Shown: positions 15,755 to 23,875 of the stretch, in pieces
How positions within the stretch are numbered: the first letter of the stretch is position 1
How the letters are laid out: each line of letters starts with the position of its first letter
Source of the DNA: Desulfobulbaceae bacterium
GTDB lineage: Bacteria; Desulfobacterota; Desulfobulbia; Desulfobulbales; Desulfocapsaceae
Assembly (NCBI GenBank): GCA_024227155.1
Contig: JAAELB010000286.1
Span: 1-37,358, forward strand
Direction of reading: 5' to 3'
Length of the DNA: 37,358 nt
Translations under genes and position numbers: made by a program
Notes under the pieces: generated by a model
What the model was told of the DNA's origin: nothing
What the model saw: the letters and a program-made list of their open reading frames with translations, nothing else
Databases searched by the model: none

Positions 15755-16765
15755 CTACTGCTTTTTCGCTTTTTTGGCCTTTTTAGCAGCCTCTTTTGCA
15801 GCCATCTTCTTGAGGCCTTCATTGTTATATGAAGTTCCTGTTGAAGCTGCAATATTACGAATAACCGACCAATCTTCCATATAGGTTACCGGGAAAAATC
15901 TATCCGCACCACCAAAGGTCTTCTGCATCTCCGGGGTAAAACGATAGGCGTAGAAGGCATCAACTATTTTCTTGGTAAGATCAGGATTTAAATTATGGGC
16001 CAGGCCAAAGGAGGATGTTGGGAAACGAGGGCTTCTATAAACAATACGAAAATCATCAGCATTAATTCTTCCAGCCTTGGCCATGCGAGTAAAGACATCA
16101 GAAGCTACAGGAGCCGCATCGTAATCGCCATGCTCAACCCCGAGGATGGACTGATCATGTTTACCGGAATAGACAACAGTGTAGTCGGTATCCGGAACTA
16201 TACCTTCAGGGGGAAAAAGAGCCCTGGGAGCAAGGTTTCCTGAATTAGAAGAAGCTGAAGTGTGGGCAACCTTCTTGCCTTTGAGATCTGCAAGGGTCTT
16301 AATAGTACTGTCTTTCTTCGTTACAACAATAAGATTATAACCCTGAAAAGACTCCTCAGTACCTTTAACCGCTATGGGGACATAACCAGCCAAGTTTACA
16401 GCAAAACCTGTTGGGCCAGTTGAAAAACCGGCAATATGCAGACGCCCTGATCTCATGGCCTCTACTTCTGCAGCGTTTGATTGAACTGTATAATAGATCA
16501 CCCTCTTACCGGTGATTTCACCAAGATATTTTTGAAAATCCGCAAAAGCATCTTGATATACCGCTGGATCTTCCACCGGTGTATAAGTAAAAACAAGCGT
16601 CTTTGGATCTTTCCATTTCTTACTATCTTTTGGACTATCCGCTACGAGATCCTTGTTCTCATCACAGTACATTTCATCAAGGGTGCCACGGTTAGCACAG
16701 TCGGATGCAAGTGCATAACTGCCAACAAACAACATCATCAACAAAAACGTGAGAACTCTTTTCAT
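15755..16765 (-). CDS. phnD: Phosphonate/phosphite-type periplasmic binding protein
   Basis: 336 residues. The signal peptide MKRVLTFLLMMLFVGSYALA is cut before SDCANRG. The PhnD fold is shown by LVFTYTPVEDPAVYQDAFADF, the ligand-loop segment GFSTGPTGFAVNLAGYVPIAVKG, KKVAHTSASSNSGNLAPRALF and QSILGVEHGDYDAAPVASDVF. The frame is open 40 codons further upstream, but GGAGGAAGTA directly precedes the ATG at 16765 and the signal peptide starts there. The C-terminus has an unusual lysine/alanine tail (AAKEAAKKAKKAKKQ). It captures an anionic phosphorus compound in the periplasm for PhnC/PhnE, and the ligand is not resolved. A binding protein of the amino-acid type lies in the operon upstream. Confidence 0.92.
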   Translation of the reverse strand: MKRVLTFLLMMLFVGSYALASDCANRGTLDEMYCDENKDLVADSPKDSKKWKDPKTLVFTYTPVEDPAVYQDAFADFQKYLGEITGKRVIYYTVQSNAAEVEAMRSGRLHIAGFSTGPTGFAVNLAGYVPIAVKGTEESFQGYNLIVVTKKDSTIKTLADLKGKKVAHTSASSNSGNLAPRALFPPEGIVPDTDYTVVYSGKHDQSILGVEHGDYDAAPVASDVFTRMAKAGRINADDFRIVYRSPRFPTSSFGLAHNLNPDLTKKIVDAFYAYRFTPEMQKTFGGADRFFPVTYMEDWSVIRNIAASTGTSYNNEGLKKMAAKEAAKKAKKAKKQ

Positions 16766-16824
16766 TACTTCCTCCAATTGTGGGATTAGGGCCTTCCTCT
16801 GGAACACCCGTGATAAAAAAACAA

Positions 16825-16850
16825 GAAACTCAGGAAGGGGCCTCCGTTTC
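16825..16850 (-). terminator. Possible terminator at the end of the amino-acid ABC operon
   Basis: On the minus strand GAAAC and GTTTC pair, with an inner AGG/CCT, around the last codons of the permease gene. The stretch TTGTTTTTTTA follows. The stem is interrupted by a 2x2 mismatch, so it is probably only partly effective. If active, it separates the amino-acid importer from phnD 60 bases downstream. Confidence 0.4.
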
Positions 16851-17549
16851 AGCTGCACCATGATCAGCAGGGAGCAGGTGTGCATGCCATTTCTTTTCCA
16901 GCAATCTCACCAGAAAGACGATGGTAAAGGTGATCGCCATATAGAAACAGGCGGCGGTAAGAAACGCCTCATACGGGCTGTAAAATCTTGAATTCACGAT
17001 TCTTGCGGCCCCGGTAATATCGATAATGGTAATAACACTGGCAAGAGCACTACCATGGAGCATGAAAATAATTTCATTGGAATAGGCAGGTAGAGCCCTT
17101 CTGAAAGCACTGGGCAAGATAATCCTTCGAAGCATCAGAAACCTCGACATTCCAGACGCTATTGCTGCCTCAACTTCTCCATGGGGGGTTGCAACAATAG
17201 CCCCGCGAATGATCTCAGTTGTATATGCGCAGGTATTTAGAGAGAAGGTTAAAAGCGCACAAAAGTAGGCCTCTTTAAAAAGTGGCCAGAGAAAACTCTC
17301 CCTCATTAACTCAAACTGGCCAAAACCGTAGTAGACAAGAAACATTTGCACAAGCAACGGTGTTCCGCGAAAAAAGTAGACAAAAGCCCGAATAGGTGCC
17401 TGAACAACAGCACTTGCAGTTGTTCGAAGAACAGCCAGGGGAATTGCAAGGACAAGACCGACAACAAGGGAGATCGATACCAGGATCAGGGTATTTTGCA
17501 AACCCTCAAAATACACCCCGATATTTTCTATGATAATTGAAAAATCCAT
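16830..17549 (-). CDS. Polar amino acid ABC transporter permease (HisM-like)
   Basis: 239 residues with about five membrane helices. Motifs of the His/Glu/Gln/Arg/opine permease family are FFRGTPLLVQMFLVYYG (near 60-75), LNTCAYTTEIIRGAI and the EAA loop GEVEAAIASGMSRFLMLRRIILPSAFRRALPAYSNE. It opens with MDFSIIIENIGVYFEGLQNTL. GGAGGGAG precedes the ATG, and the gene lies three bases after the partner permease. The two permeases form the heterodimeric inner-membrane channel. HisM/ArtM/OccM types look alike, so the amino acid cannot be named. Confidence 0.92.
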   Translation of the reverse strand: MDFSIIIENIGVYFEGLQNTLILVSISLVVGLVLAIPLAVLRTTASAVVQAPIRAFVYFFRGTPLLVQMFLVYYGFGQFELMRESFLWPLFKEAYFCALLTFSLNTCAYTTEIIRGAIVATPHGEVEAAIASGMSRFLMLRRIILPSAFRRALPAYSNEIIFMLHGSALASVITIIDITGAARIVNSRFYSPYEAFLTAACFYMAITFTIVFLVRLLEKKWHAHLLPADHGAAETEAPS

Positions 17550-17552
17550 AAG

Positions 17553-18242
17553 TTACTCCCTCCTCACCCCTACGGAGTACCTGTTTTCCAGATACTTCAA
17601 AAGATAGATGGAAACAGTGGTGATAAGCAGATAATTTATTGCCACCACTACATAGAAGGTAAACGGCATCCTGGTTGCTCCTGCTGCCATTGCGGCCTTT
17701 CGCACCATATCGTCAAGGCCGATAATGGACACCAGGGCTGTTGTTTTTATAAGAACCAACCAGTTATTTCCAAATCCCGGTAGTGCATGCCGTACCATTT
17801 GGGGTAGGAGAATGCGACGAAATACTTGCCCTGCAGTCATGCCGTAGGCGTATCCAGCCTCAAGCTGCCCTTTGTTAACTGCTAGAATAGCCCCGCGAAA
17901 GGTCTCCGTCATATAGGCTCCAAAAATAAAACCGATAGTAGAGACCCCCGCAATGAAGGGATTAATATCTATGTACTCGTCATGGCCAAACAGGGTCGCC
18001 ATCTGGTTAACAAGGATCTGACCGCCAAAAAACACCAGTAACATCAAAACCAGATCAGGGATCCCCCTGATGATAGTGGTGTAGAGCTTCGCCAAACCAC
18101 TGAGTACTGGGGAAGTTGACAGTTTTGCCAGCGCCCCGCCAATACCTAGGAGCATCGCGATAAAAAGAGAAGCAAGGGAAACTTCAAGGGTTAAGATCGT
18201 GCCCTCAAAGATACTTGGTCCATAACCATGCAATGAAAACAT
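17553..18242 (-). CDS. Polar amino acid ABC transporter permease (HisQ-like)
   Basis: 229 residues with about five membrane helices. It opens MFSLHGYGPSIFEGTILTLEVSLASLFIAMLLG, the usual HisQ/OccQ start. IRGIPDLVLMLLVFFGGQ and the EAA loop GQLEAGYAYGMTAGQVFRRILLPQMVRHALPGFGNNWL follow. The length matches the family. It is the partner of the permease at 16830. A strong hairpin at 18273-18299 lies between it and the binding-protein gene upstream. Confidence 0.92.
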   Translation of the reverse strand: MFSLHGYGPSIFEGTILTLEVSLASLFIAMLLGIGGALAKLSTSPVLSGLAKLYTTIIRGIPDLVLMLLVFFGGQILVNQMATLFGHDEYIDINPFIAGVSTIGFIFGAYMTETFRGAILAVNKGQLEAGYAYGMTAGQVFRRILLPQMVRHALPGFGNNWLVLIKTTALVSIIGLDDMVRKAAMAAGATRMPFTFYVVVAINYLLITTVSIYLLKYLENRYSVGVRRE

Positions 18243-18272
18243 AATCTCAGATACGATCTAAATAGTTAAGAT

Positions 18273-18299
18273 TCCCTGCCAGCAGGATGGTGACAGGGA
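18273..18299 (-). promoter_or_regulatory. Intercistronic hairpin after the amino-acid binding-protein gene
   Basis: On the minus strand TCCCTGTCACC pairs with GCTGGCAGGGA (one T-G pair, one mismatch) around ATCCT. There is no T-run. Its position directly behind the binding-protein stop codon suits mRNA stabilisation or partial attenuation, raising binding protein over permease. Confidence 0.55.
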
Positions 18300-18321
18300 G
18301 AAAAACGAACTCAAGACGGTG

Positions 18322-19101
18322 CTAATCGCCATATACATTAAAATCGAAATATGAATCCTGAATCGCCTTATAGGTGCCATTTGCACGAATGGTGTCGATA
18401 GCTTTATTGAACAACTCAGCCAAATCCTGATCACCCTTTCGAATTGCAACCCCTGCACCTGCTCCAAACCACTTAGGATCGCTCAGATCCGGTCCGATAA
18501 AGGTGTAGTCTTTTCCTTCTTCTTTTTTCAAAAAACCATCTGAAAGTGCAATACTATCAGCCATGAGCATATCTACACGGCCAGCTACGAGATCAAGATA
18601 CGCTTCATCCTGACTACCATATCTCTTGATTTCAACGTCTTTACCATACACATCGGTAAGATATTTATCATGTATGGTTGCACGCTGCACGCCTACAGTC
18701 TTGCCTTTAATAGCTTCCTTGGAAAAAGTAGCGATGCTACCTTTCTTGCAGATGAACTTGGCTGGGGTATTGTAGTATTTATTGCTGAAAGCGACCTTCT
18801 TCTTACGCTCCTCGGTAATTGACATGGAAGCGATAATTGCATCGTATTTTTTGGCAAGAAGAGCAGGGATTATTCCATCCCAGTCCTGGGCAACCAGGGT
18901 TACCTCGGCACCCATAGCCACACCAAGGGCCTTGGCGATGTCAATATCAAAACCTGCGAGTTCGCCATCTGGCTTTACATAACTAAATGGAGGATAGGCT
19001 CCTTCCACACCGATGCGAACTTTTTTCCATTCTTTAGCCATCGCCAAGCCACTTGCCGCAAGAAACATACAGACTGCAAAAACAGCGACCAATTTCTTCA
19101 T
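18322..19101 (-). CDS. Polar amino acid periplasmic binding protein
   Basis: 259 residues. The signal peptide is MKKLVAVFAVCMFLAASGLAMA, cut before KEWKK. The mature part begins VRIGVEGAYPPFSYV, the SBP family 3 opening that contacts the ligand side chain. GFDIDIAKALG, DWDGIIPALLAKKYDAIIASMSITEERKKKVAFS, VGVQRATIHDKY and AGRVDMLMADSIAL follow. This is close to the HisJ/ArgT/octopine group, so basic amino acids are a fair guess; branched-chain ligands are not excluded by sequence alone. A GAGGGG ribosome site precedes the ATG. It is the second gene of the importer operon. Confidence 0.93.
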   Translation of the reverse strand: MKKLVAVFAVCMFLAASGLAMAKEWKKVRIGVEGAYPPFSYVKPDGELAGFDIDIAKALGVAMGAEVTLVAQDWDGIIPALLAKKYDAIIASMSITEERKKKVAFSNKYYNTPAKFICKKGSIATFSKEAIKGKTVGVQRATIHDKYLTDVYGKDVEIKRYGSQDEAYLDLVAGRVDMLMADSIALSDGFLKKEEGKDYTFIGPDLSDPKWFGAGAGVAIRKGDQDLAELFNKAIDTIRANGTYKAIQDSYFDFNVYGD

Positions 19102-19146
19102 TCTTTTCCCCTCATTTATTTTTTTAACATCACCCCTGTGACTACT

Positions 19147-19920
19147 CTACATCATTGCAGCAACAAAGGTCTTAAAACGCTCAGTCTTTGGCGTATTAAA
19201 CACATCATCCGGTGATCCATCTTCGATAATTAACCCCTGGTCAAGAAAAATAACTCGGGAGCTTACCTCTCTTGCAAAACCCATTTCATGGGTCACTACA
19301 ATCATGGTCCTCCCCTCTTCAGCGAGATCCCTCATAACCTGCAGGACCTCTCCTACCAGTTCAGGATCAAGAGCGGAAGTCGGTTCGTCAAAAAGCATAA
19401 CCTCCGGTTCCACGCACAGGGCTCTGGCAATTGCTGCCCGCTGCTGCTGCCCACCTGACAAGTGAATCGGGTACGCATCCAATTTATCACCGATACCAAC
19501 TTTCTCCAGATAGCTAATCGCCCTTTTCCTCACCTCCACCTTATCCTGCCGTAACACATGCACCGGAGCCTCCATGACATTTTCAAGGATAGTCATATGG
19601 GCCCACAGGTTAAACTGTTGAAAAACCATCGCCAGCCTGGATCTGATTCGTTCTACCTGGCGCATATTCGCGGGCATACTTCCCCCACGTCGGCCGGTTT
19701 TCATTTCCACCTCTTCTCCAGCCACCCGTATAACCCCACTATTGGGGATCTCCAGTAAATTTATGCACCTGAGAAGTGTACTTTTCCCAGAACCTGAGGA
19801 ACCGAGAACAGAGATAACTTCACCTTTCGATGCGGAGAGGCTGATGCCTCTTAATACTTTATTTGTGCCAAAACTTTTATGGAGATTTTCCACAGAGACA
19901 GCTTGCCGGCTGGTAGTCAT
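19147..19920 (-). CDS. Polar amino acid ABC transporter ATPase (HisP-like)
   Basis: 257 residues. Walker A is GSSGSGKST, the Q-loop is in [17 protein letters not shown], the signature is [15 protein letters not shown], Walker B is [13 protein letters not shown], and the switch is in [22 protein letters not shown]. The insert METKTGRRGG-like segment (here [31 protein letters not shown]) is typical of the HisP/OccP subgroup. The end [18 protein letters not shown] is also usual. It is the first gene of the operon, with AAAGGG before the ATG and a promoter at 19977-20005. Confidence 0.95.
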   Translation of the reverse strand: MTTSRQAVSVENLHKSFGTNKVLRGISLSASKGEVISVLGSSGSGKSTLLRCINLLEIPNSGVIRVAGEEVEMKTGRRGGSMPANMRQVERIRSRLAMVFQQFNLWAHMTILENVMEAPVHVLRQDKVEVRKRAISYLEKVGIGDKLDAYPIHLSGGQQQRAAIARALCVEPEVMLFDEPTSALDPELVGEVLQVMRDLAEEGRTMIVVTHEMGFAREVSSRVIFLDQGLIIEDGSPDDVFNTPKTERFKTFVAAMM

Positions 19921-19976
19921 ATAGCCCTTTGCAATAGAGAGAAAATGAGCAGATTAAAAATGGATTCCAATTACCG

Positions 19977-20005
19977 ATATAATAAATATTTTCCCATATT
20001 GCCAA
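19977..20005 (-). promoter_or_regulatory. Promoter of the amino-acid ABC operon
   Basis: On the minus strand TTGGCA (20005-20000), a 17-base spacer and TTATAT (19982-19977). A start near 19970 gives a leader of about 50 bases. It lies in the region shared with the divergent XRE-cupin regulator, where regulation would be expected. Confidence 0.5.
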
Positions 20006-20165
20006 ACTTAAAGACTCAGTGCCATACAAAAGAGACCCATAGGTAAACAGGAAAACAGTGAAGGGTATCCAACTTCATTGTATAGTGGGAGGAAACCATG
20101 CAGGACATTAACTAACAGATTCTGTTGCCAACGTGTAACAATGTACCAGACTATTTAACTACCAT

Positions 20166-20741
20166 ATGAAAGATGCACTCGCCTCACTCGACCTGGGCAA
20201 TCAGGTTCGAAATCTACGGAACAAAAGAGATTTAACCCTCCAGGACCTGGCTGGCCTTACGGGGCTCTCCAAACCCAACCTCAGCCAGATCGAGAACAAC
20301 CTTGTCACTCCTCCCATCGCGACCCTGTTGAAAATTTCATCCGCTCTGGGAGTAGCAATCGGCTATTTTTTTCAAGATTCTGAACAGGACAGCGGCATTG
20401 TTGTGGTGAGAAAAAAAGATCGATACGGTGTGGCAAAAGGCCCCCACATCTCTCATATTGGCTACCAGTACGAACCACTCGCCTACCCCAAAATTGATAA
20501 ATCCATGGAACCCTTCATCGTTCATATGGAGGAACGCGAAGCGGATGATATTAAATACAACAACCACAAAGGGGAAGAATTTCTCTACGTCATAGAGGGA
20601 ACCCTTGAATTCCGCTGTGGCAACAGTGTCATAACACTGGAAGAAGGTGACAGCCTTTACTTCGACTCCGTTGTCCCGCACGGCTATCGCGGCATTGGTG
20701 GCCATGCAAAGACTCTCGTTGTTATTTACAAGGTAGATTAA
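20166..20741 (+). CDS. XRE-family regulator with C-terminal cupin sensor
   Basis: 191 residues. The N-terminal helix-turn-helix (about 10-70) reads VRNLRNKRDLTLQDLAGLTGLSKPNLSQIENNLVTPPIATLLKISSALGV. The C-terminal cupin_2 domain (about 115-188) has HKGEEFLYVIEGTLEFRCG and LEEGDSLYFDSVVPHGYRG, with possible metal-binding His and Glu. This PuuR/SutR-like architecture usually senses a small metabolite, often linked to amino-acid or polyamine use. It is divergent from the amino-acid ABC operon and 264 bases upstream of the vor operon, so it is a candidate regulator of both. No strong ribosome site is seen. Confidence 0.93.
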   Translation: MKDALASLDLGNQVRNLRNKRDLTLQDLAGLTGLSKPNLSQIENNLVTPPIATLLKISSALGVAIGYFFQDSEQDSGIVVVRKKDRYGVAKGPHISHIGYQYEPLAYPKIDKSMEPFIVHMEEREADDIKYNNHKGEEFLYVIEGTLEFRCGNSVITLEEGDSLYFDSVVPHGYRGIGGHAKTLVVIYKVD

Positions 20742-20935
20742 CCCGAATTTCCGCTATGGGCATTGTATCGAAATTTTCCAAAACTACCTAACGGCGAGCA
20801 TCAGTGTTTTTATTCTAACAAAACTTATCACCCATTCCACACAGCTTCATCTTGCACTAACACGTTACTTCAAATATCTAATATCACTACATTACACCAA
20901 CAACACCCTCTTCAAACAACAACTCCGCCAACAAT

Positions 20936-20965
20936 TTGACTATCCTGAATATATTTTGGTATAAT
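20936..20965 (+). promoter_or_regulatory. Sigma-70 promoter of the vor operon
   Basis: TTGACT (20936-20941), an 18-base spacer and a consensus TATAAT (20960-20965). Transcription would start near 20972, giving a leader of about 34 bases with GGAGG six bases before the first ATG. It is the best promoter match in the window. Confidence 0.75.
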
Positions 20966-21005
20966 AAAACATGGCCAAAGACCCTACCAACCATGGAGGC
21001 TTATT

Positions 21006-21254
21006 ATGGCAAAAGCAAAAGGATGTACTCATATTGAAACAGACCGATGTAAAGGTTGCGGACTCTGTGTCGTTGTCTGCCCTCTCGAGCTTCTCACTCT
21101 GGACGAAAAAACAATAAATATCAAAGGTTACCTCCCCGCCATATCCAAAGATAAAACTCAATGTAAGGGGTGTGGATTCTGTGCTATGATGTGCCCTGAC
21201 TCTGTCATCACCGTTATGCGCACCTCCAATATAAAGAGAGTGAGCCATGCCTAA
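21006..21254 (+). CDS. 2-oxoacid:ferredoxin oxidoreductase, ferredoxin (delta) subunit
   Basis: 82 residues with two [4Fe-4S] cluster motifs: CKGCGLCVVVCP (near 17-28) and CKGCGFCAMMCP (near 58-69). This is the separate delta subunit of four-subunit Kor/Vor enzymes, carrying electrons from the thiamine site to ferredoxin. It is the first gene of the operon, with GGAGG before the ATG, and it overlaps the alpha-subunit gene by eight bases. It would be vorD or korD by position. Confidence 0.94.
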   Translation: MAKAKGCTHIETDRCKGCGLCVVVCPLELLTLDEKTINIKGYLPAISKDKTQCKGCGFCAMMCPDSVITVMRTSNIKRVSHA

Positions 21255-22305
21255 GGATCTTATGAAGGGAAATGAGGCTCTGGCCCATGCCGCGATCCTT
21301 GCGGGTTGTACACATTTCTTCGGCTATCCGATCACCCCACAAAACGAAATTCCTGAATTCCTGGCGAGAGAACTACCAAAGGCCGGAGGAGTTTTTTTGC
21401 AGGCCGAGAGTGAGCTTGCAGCCATTAACATGGTTTACGGCGCTTCTGCAGTAGGGGCCAGACCAATGACTACCTCTTCATCACCAGGTATTGCACTGAT
21501 GCAGGAAGGTATGTCACTCCTGGCAGCAGCACAGCTTCCATCTGTCATCGTAAATGTCCAAAGGGGAGGCCCTGGAATTGGAACAATCCAGCCCTCTCAA
21601 AGTGACTACTACCAAATGACAAGGGGGGGCGGCAATGGAGACTACCGCATTATCGCACTTGCGCCCGCCTCTGCCCAGGAAGGCGCAGAAATGATGATGG
21701 ATGCATTCGAACTGGCTGAAGAATATCAAACCCCGGTTTTTGTCGTAAGTGATGGCTTATTAGGCCAGATGATGGAACCTGTTGAGTTACAGAGGCGCCC
21801 CCGTAAAAGACAGAAAGCTAAAGATTGGGCCGCAGTTGGTCATGGTAACAAGAGAGCACCTGTTACGGTTAAAACCCTTGCCCTTGATCCCTATGTGCTG
21901 GAAGAGATAAACAATAATCTACAGAGTAAATACCAAAAAATAGCCAACTCAGAGAGTAGATACGAAGCATACCACACAGAAGACGCCGAAATAGTCTTCT
22001 GCGCCTATGGCTCCACTGGCAGAATAGTTAGAAACAGTGTGGATCAACTCCGTCATGAGGGAATTTCCGCAGGGCTGATCCGCCCACAGACTTTGTGGCC
22101 TTTTCCAGATATGGCGTTCACCAATCTGCCCGAAACCTGCAAACATATTATTTCAACCGAGATGAGTTGTGGTCAGATGATAGACGATGTCAAACTCGCC
22201 ATGGAAGGCCGACTCCCGGTCAGTCACTATGGCAGGTGTGGCGGAATCATCCCGACCCCTGAAGAACTGGCTCAACATGCAAAATCAATCCTCGGGAGGA
22301 AGTAA
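21247..22305 (+). CDS. vorB: 2-oxoacid:ferredoxin oxidoreductase alpha subunit (VorB-like)
   Basis: 352 residues, the typical length for VorB/KorA. It opens LMKGNEALAHAAILAGCTHFFGYPITPQNEIPEFLAREL, with the YPITP motif that binds CoA and substrate. FLQAESELAAINMVYGASAVGARPMTTSSSPGIALMQEG, NVQRGGPGIGTIQPSQSDYYQMTRGGGNGDYR and DGLLGQMMEPV follow. P-Q-N-E-I-P-E is the form I associate with 2-oxoisovalerate (VorB) rather than 2-oxoglutarate enzymes, where P-S-S or P-A-T is commoner. The complex oxidises a 2-oxoacid plus CoA to acyl-CoA and CO2. The specificity remains an inference, supported by the leucine dehydrogenase gene downstream. Confidence 0.93.
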   Translation: MPKDLMKGNEALAHAAILAGCTHFFGYPITPQNEIPEFLARELPKAGGVFLQAESELAAINMVYGASAVGARPMTTSSSPGIALMQEGMSLLAAAQLPSVIVNVQRGGPGIGTIQPSQSDYYQMTRGGGNGDYRIIALAPASAQEGAEMMMDAFELAEEYQTPVFVVSDGLLGQMMEPVELQRRPRKRQKAKDWAAVGHGNKRAPVTVKTLALDPYVLEEINNNLQSKYQKIANSESRYEAYHTEDAEIVFCAYGSTGRIVRNSVDQLRHEGISAGLIRPQTLWPFPDMAFTNLPETCKHIISTEMSCGQMIDDVKLAMEGRLPVSHYGRCGGIIPTPEELAQHAKSILGRK

Positions 22306-22307
22306 TC

Positions 22308-23051
22308 ATGGACGTGGTATATAAAAAGTCAAAAGGCCTCACCGACCGTGAAACACACTACTGTCCTGGATGCAGCCATGGAATCATCCATAAACTGGTG
22401 GCCGAATCCATGGTCGAACTTGATATTCTGGGCACCACCATCGGCTGCGCCGCTGTTGGCTGCTCGATTCTTTCCTACAACTATTTCAACGTAGATATGG
22501 TCGAGTCTGCACATGGCCGTGCACCTGCTGTCGCAACAGGGGTGAAACGTACTCATCCGGACAAAACAGTATTCACTTACCAGGGTGACGGAGATCTCGC
22601 TTCAATCGGTACAGCTGAAATCGTCCACGCTGCCCATCGCAGCGAAAAAATAACCACGATCTTTGTCAACAACGCCATCTTTGGCATGACCGGTGGCCAA
22701 ATGGCACCAACAACCCTGCCGAACCAGAAAGCAACCACAGCACCCCATGGCCGTGACCCTGCACATTGTGGAATGCCTATCAAAATTTCCGAGATGATCT
22801 CACAGATCCCTGGTGCCACCTATGTTGAAAGGGTTTCAGTGCATAACCCCATAGCAATAATGAAAGCCAAAAAAGCAATTCTTCAAGGTTTTAAATACCA
22901 GATGGAAAACAGGGGTTTTTCTCTCATAGAAGTTTTATCCAGCTGCCCCACCGGCTGGGGTTTATCCCCCGTGGAGGCGATGGGGTGGATAGAGGAAAAC
23001 ATGATACCCTACTATCCACTTGGTGTTTTCAGAAAACCGGAGGAGGTCTAA
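22308..23051 (+). CDS. 2-oxoacid:ferredoxin oxidoreductase beta (thiamine diphosphate) subunit
   Basis: 247 residues. The N-terminal CPGCSHGIIHKL is the cysteine motif of the beta subunit, and a further Cys lies in GCAAVGCS. The thiamine diphosphate site reads GDGDLASIGTAEIVHAAHR and VNNAIFGMTGGQMAPTT (the Gly-Asp-Gly ... Asn-Asn pattern that binds Mg and diphosphate). The C-terminus CPTGWGLSPVEAMGWIEENMIPYYPLG is typical. It starts two bases after the alpha gene and ends abutting the gamma gene. It is vorA or korB by position. Confidence 0.94.
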   Translation: MDVVYKKSKGLTDRETHYCPGCSHGIIHKLVAESMVELDILGTTIGCAAVGCSILSYNYFNVDMVESAHGRAPAVATGVKRTHPDKTVFTYQGDGDLASIGTAEIVHAAHRSEKITTIFVNNAIFGMTGGQMAPTTLPNQKATTAPHGRDPAHCGMPIKISEMISQIPGATYVERVSVHNPIAIMKAKKAILQGFKYQMENRGFSLIEVLSSCPTGWGLSPVEAMGWIEENMIPYYPLGVFRKPEEV

Positions 23052-23621
23052 ATGTTTAGCGAAAGAGTTCTTTGTGCCGGATTTGGCGGGCAAGGTGTGA
23101 TGTCCATAGGCCAGTTACTGGCCTATGCCGGGATGATAGAAGACAGACAGGTAACCTGGATTCCATCCTATGGGCCGGAGATGCGTGGGGGCACCGCATA
23201 TTGCAGTGTGGTTATTTCAGATCACGAGGTAGGCTCTCCCATTGTCACCACCAACGCAGACAGCGCCATTATTATGAACCTGCCATCCCTGCACAAATTT
23301 GAATCAAGTGTTAAGCCTGGAGGCAATATTTTACTTAACAGTTCACTGATCGACTGCAAGGTAAAACGTTCTGACCTTAACGCCCACTATGTAGCCGCTG
23401 GTGAACTGGCAAATCACTGCGGTAACCAGCAGGCTGCAAATATTGTCATACTTGGTGCCTATATGGCCTTGGCCGCCCCGGTTTGCTTTGACAGTATTAT
23501 ACAATCTTTACCCAAGGTGTTTGGTAAAAAATCTGAAAAATTTATGGCGTTGAACAGAGAAGCTCTGCACCTTGGTGCCGAAGCAATACTTGGACCGCCA
23601 AAATTACTCGCCGCGGCCTGA
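23052..23621 (+). CDS. 2-oxoacid:ferredoxin oxidoreductase gamma subunit
   Basis: 189 residues. VLCAGFGGQGVMSIGQLLAYAGM (6-28) and TWIPSYGPEMRGGTAYCSVVISD are the signature of the POR/KOR gamma domain. It starts directly after the beta stop codon, completing a delta-alpha-beta-gamma operon. It is vorC or korC by position. Downstream lies repeat copy C, whose left duplication begins four bases after the stop codon. Confidence 0.94.
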   Translation: MFSERVLCAGFGGQGVMSIGQLLAYAGMIEDRQVTWIPSYGPEMRGGTAYCSVVISDHEVGSPIVTTNADSAIIMNLPSLHKFESSVKPGGNILLNSSLIDCKVKRSDLNAHYVAAGELANHCGNQQAANIVILGAYMALAAPVCFDSIIQSLPKVFGKKSEKFMALNREALHLGAEAILGPPKLLAAA

Positions 23622-23632
23622 TGACCCCGCTC

Positions 23633-23786
23633 GCAACCGTTCACCAGGATACATTGATTAACCATAAACGGTATTAACGTAATCGTTTACCGGGGCCTCA
23701 GATTCGTTCAAGCGGGCCAGACAGTTATAGTTAAGCTATACCGTCAGGCCTGATCGGACGAAAATGGGGTGCCGGCGAACGATTAC
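23633..23786 (+). mobile_element. Family 1 MITE-like repeat, copy C (divergent)
   Basis: 154 bp, non-coding. The ends are GCAACCGTTCACC (left) and GGCGAACGATTAC (23774-23786). The internal word is GTAATCGTTTACC (23679-23691). The spacing of the three words equals that of copy B. TTCGTTCAAGC and the block after the hairpin (CCTGATCGGACGAAAATGGG) are identical to B. The hairpin stem (23720-23745) has a different sequence but keeps the pairing and the bulged T. A perfect 8-bp duplication, CCCCGCTC, flanks it (23625-23632 and 23787-23794). The match extends seven further bases because the target itself resembles the element end. Confidence 0.85.
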
Positions 23787-23875
23787 CCCCGCTCGCAACC
23801 GAGTAGTTTCAAGGCTCCCTGACAGCTTACAACAATCCTCAGGGCAAATTGGTTTTCAGGTTAAAGGATAATAAA

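Noticed and set aside
21006-23621. Assignment as 2-oxoglutarate:ferredoxin oxidoreductase (kor)
   Set aside because: Possible, but the alpha-subunit opening and the adjacent leucine dehydrogenase fit the vor type better; kept as an alternative.
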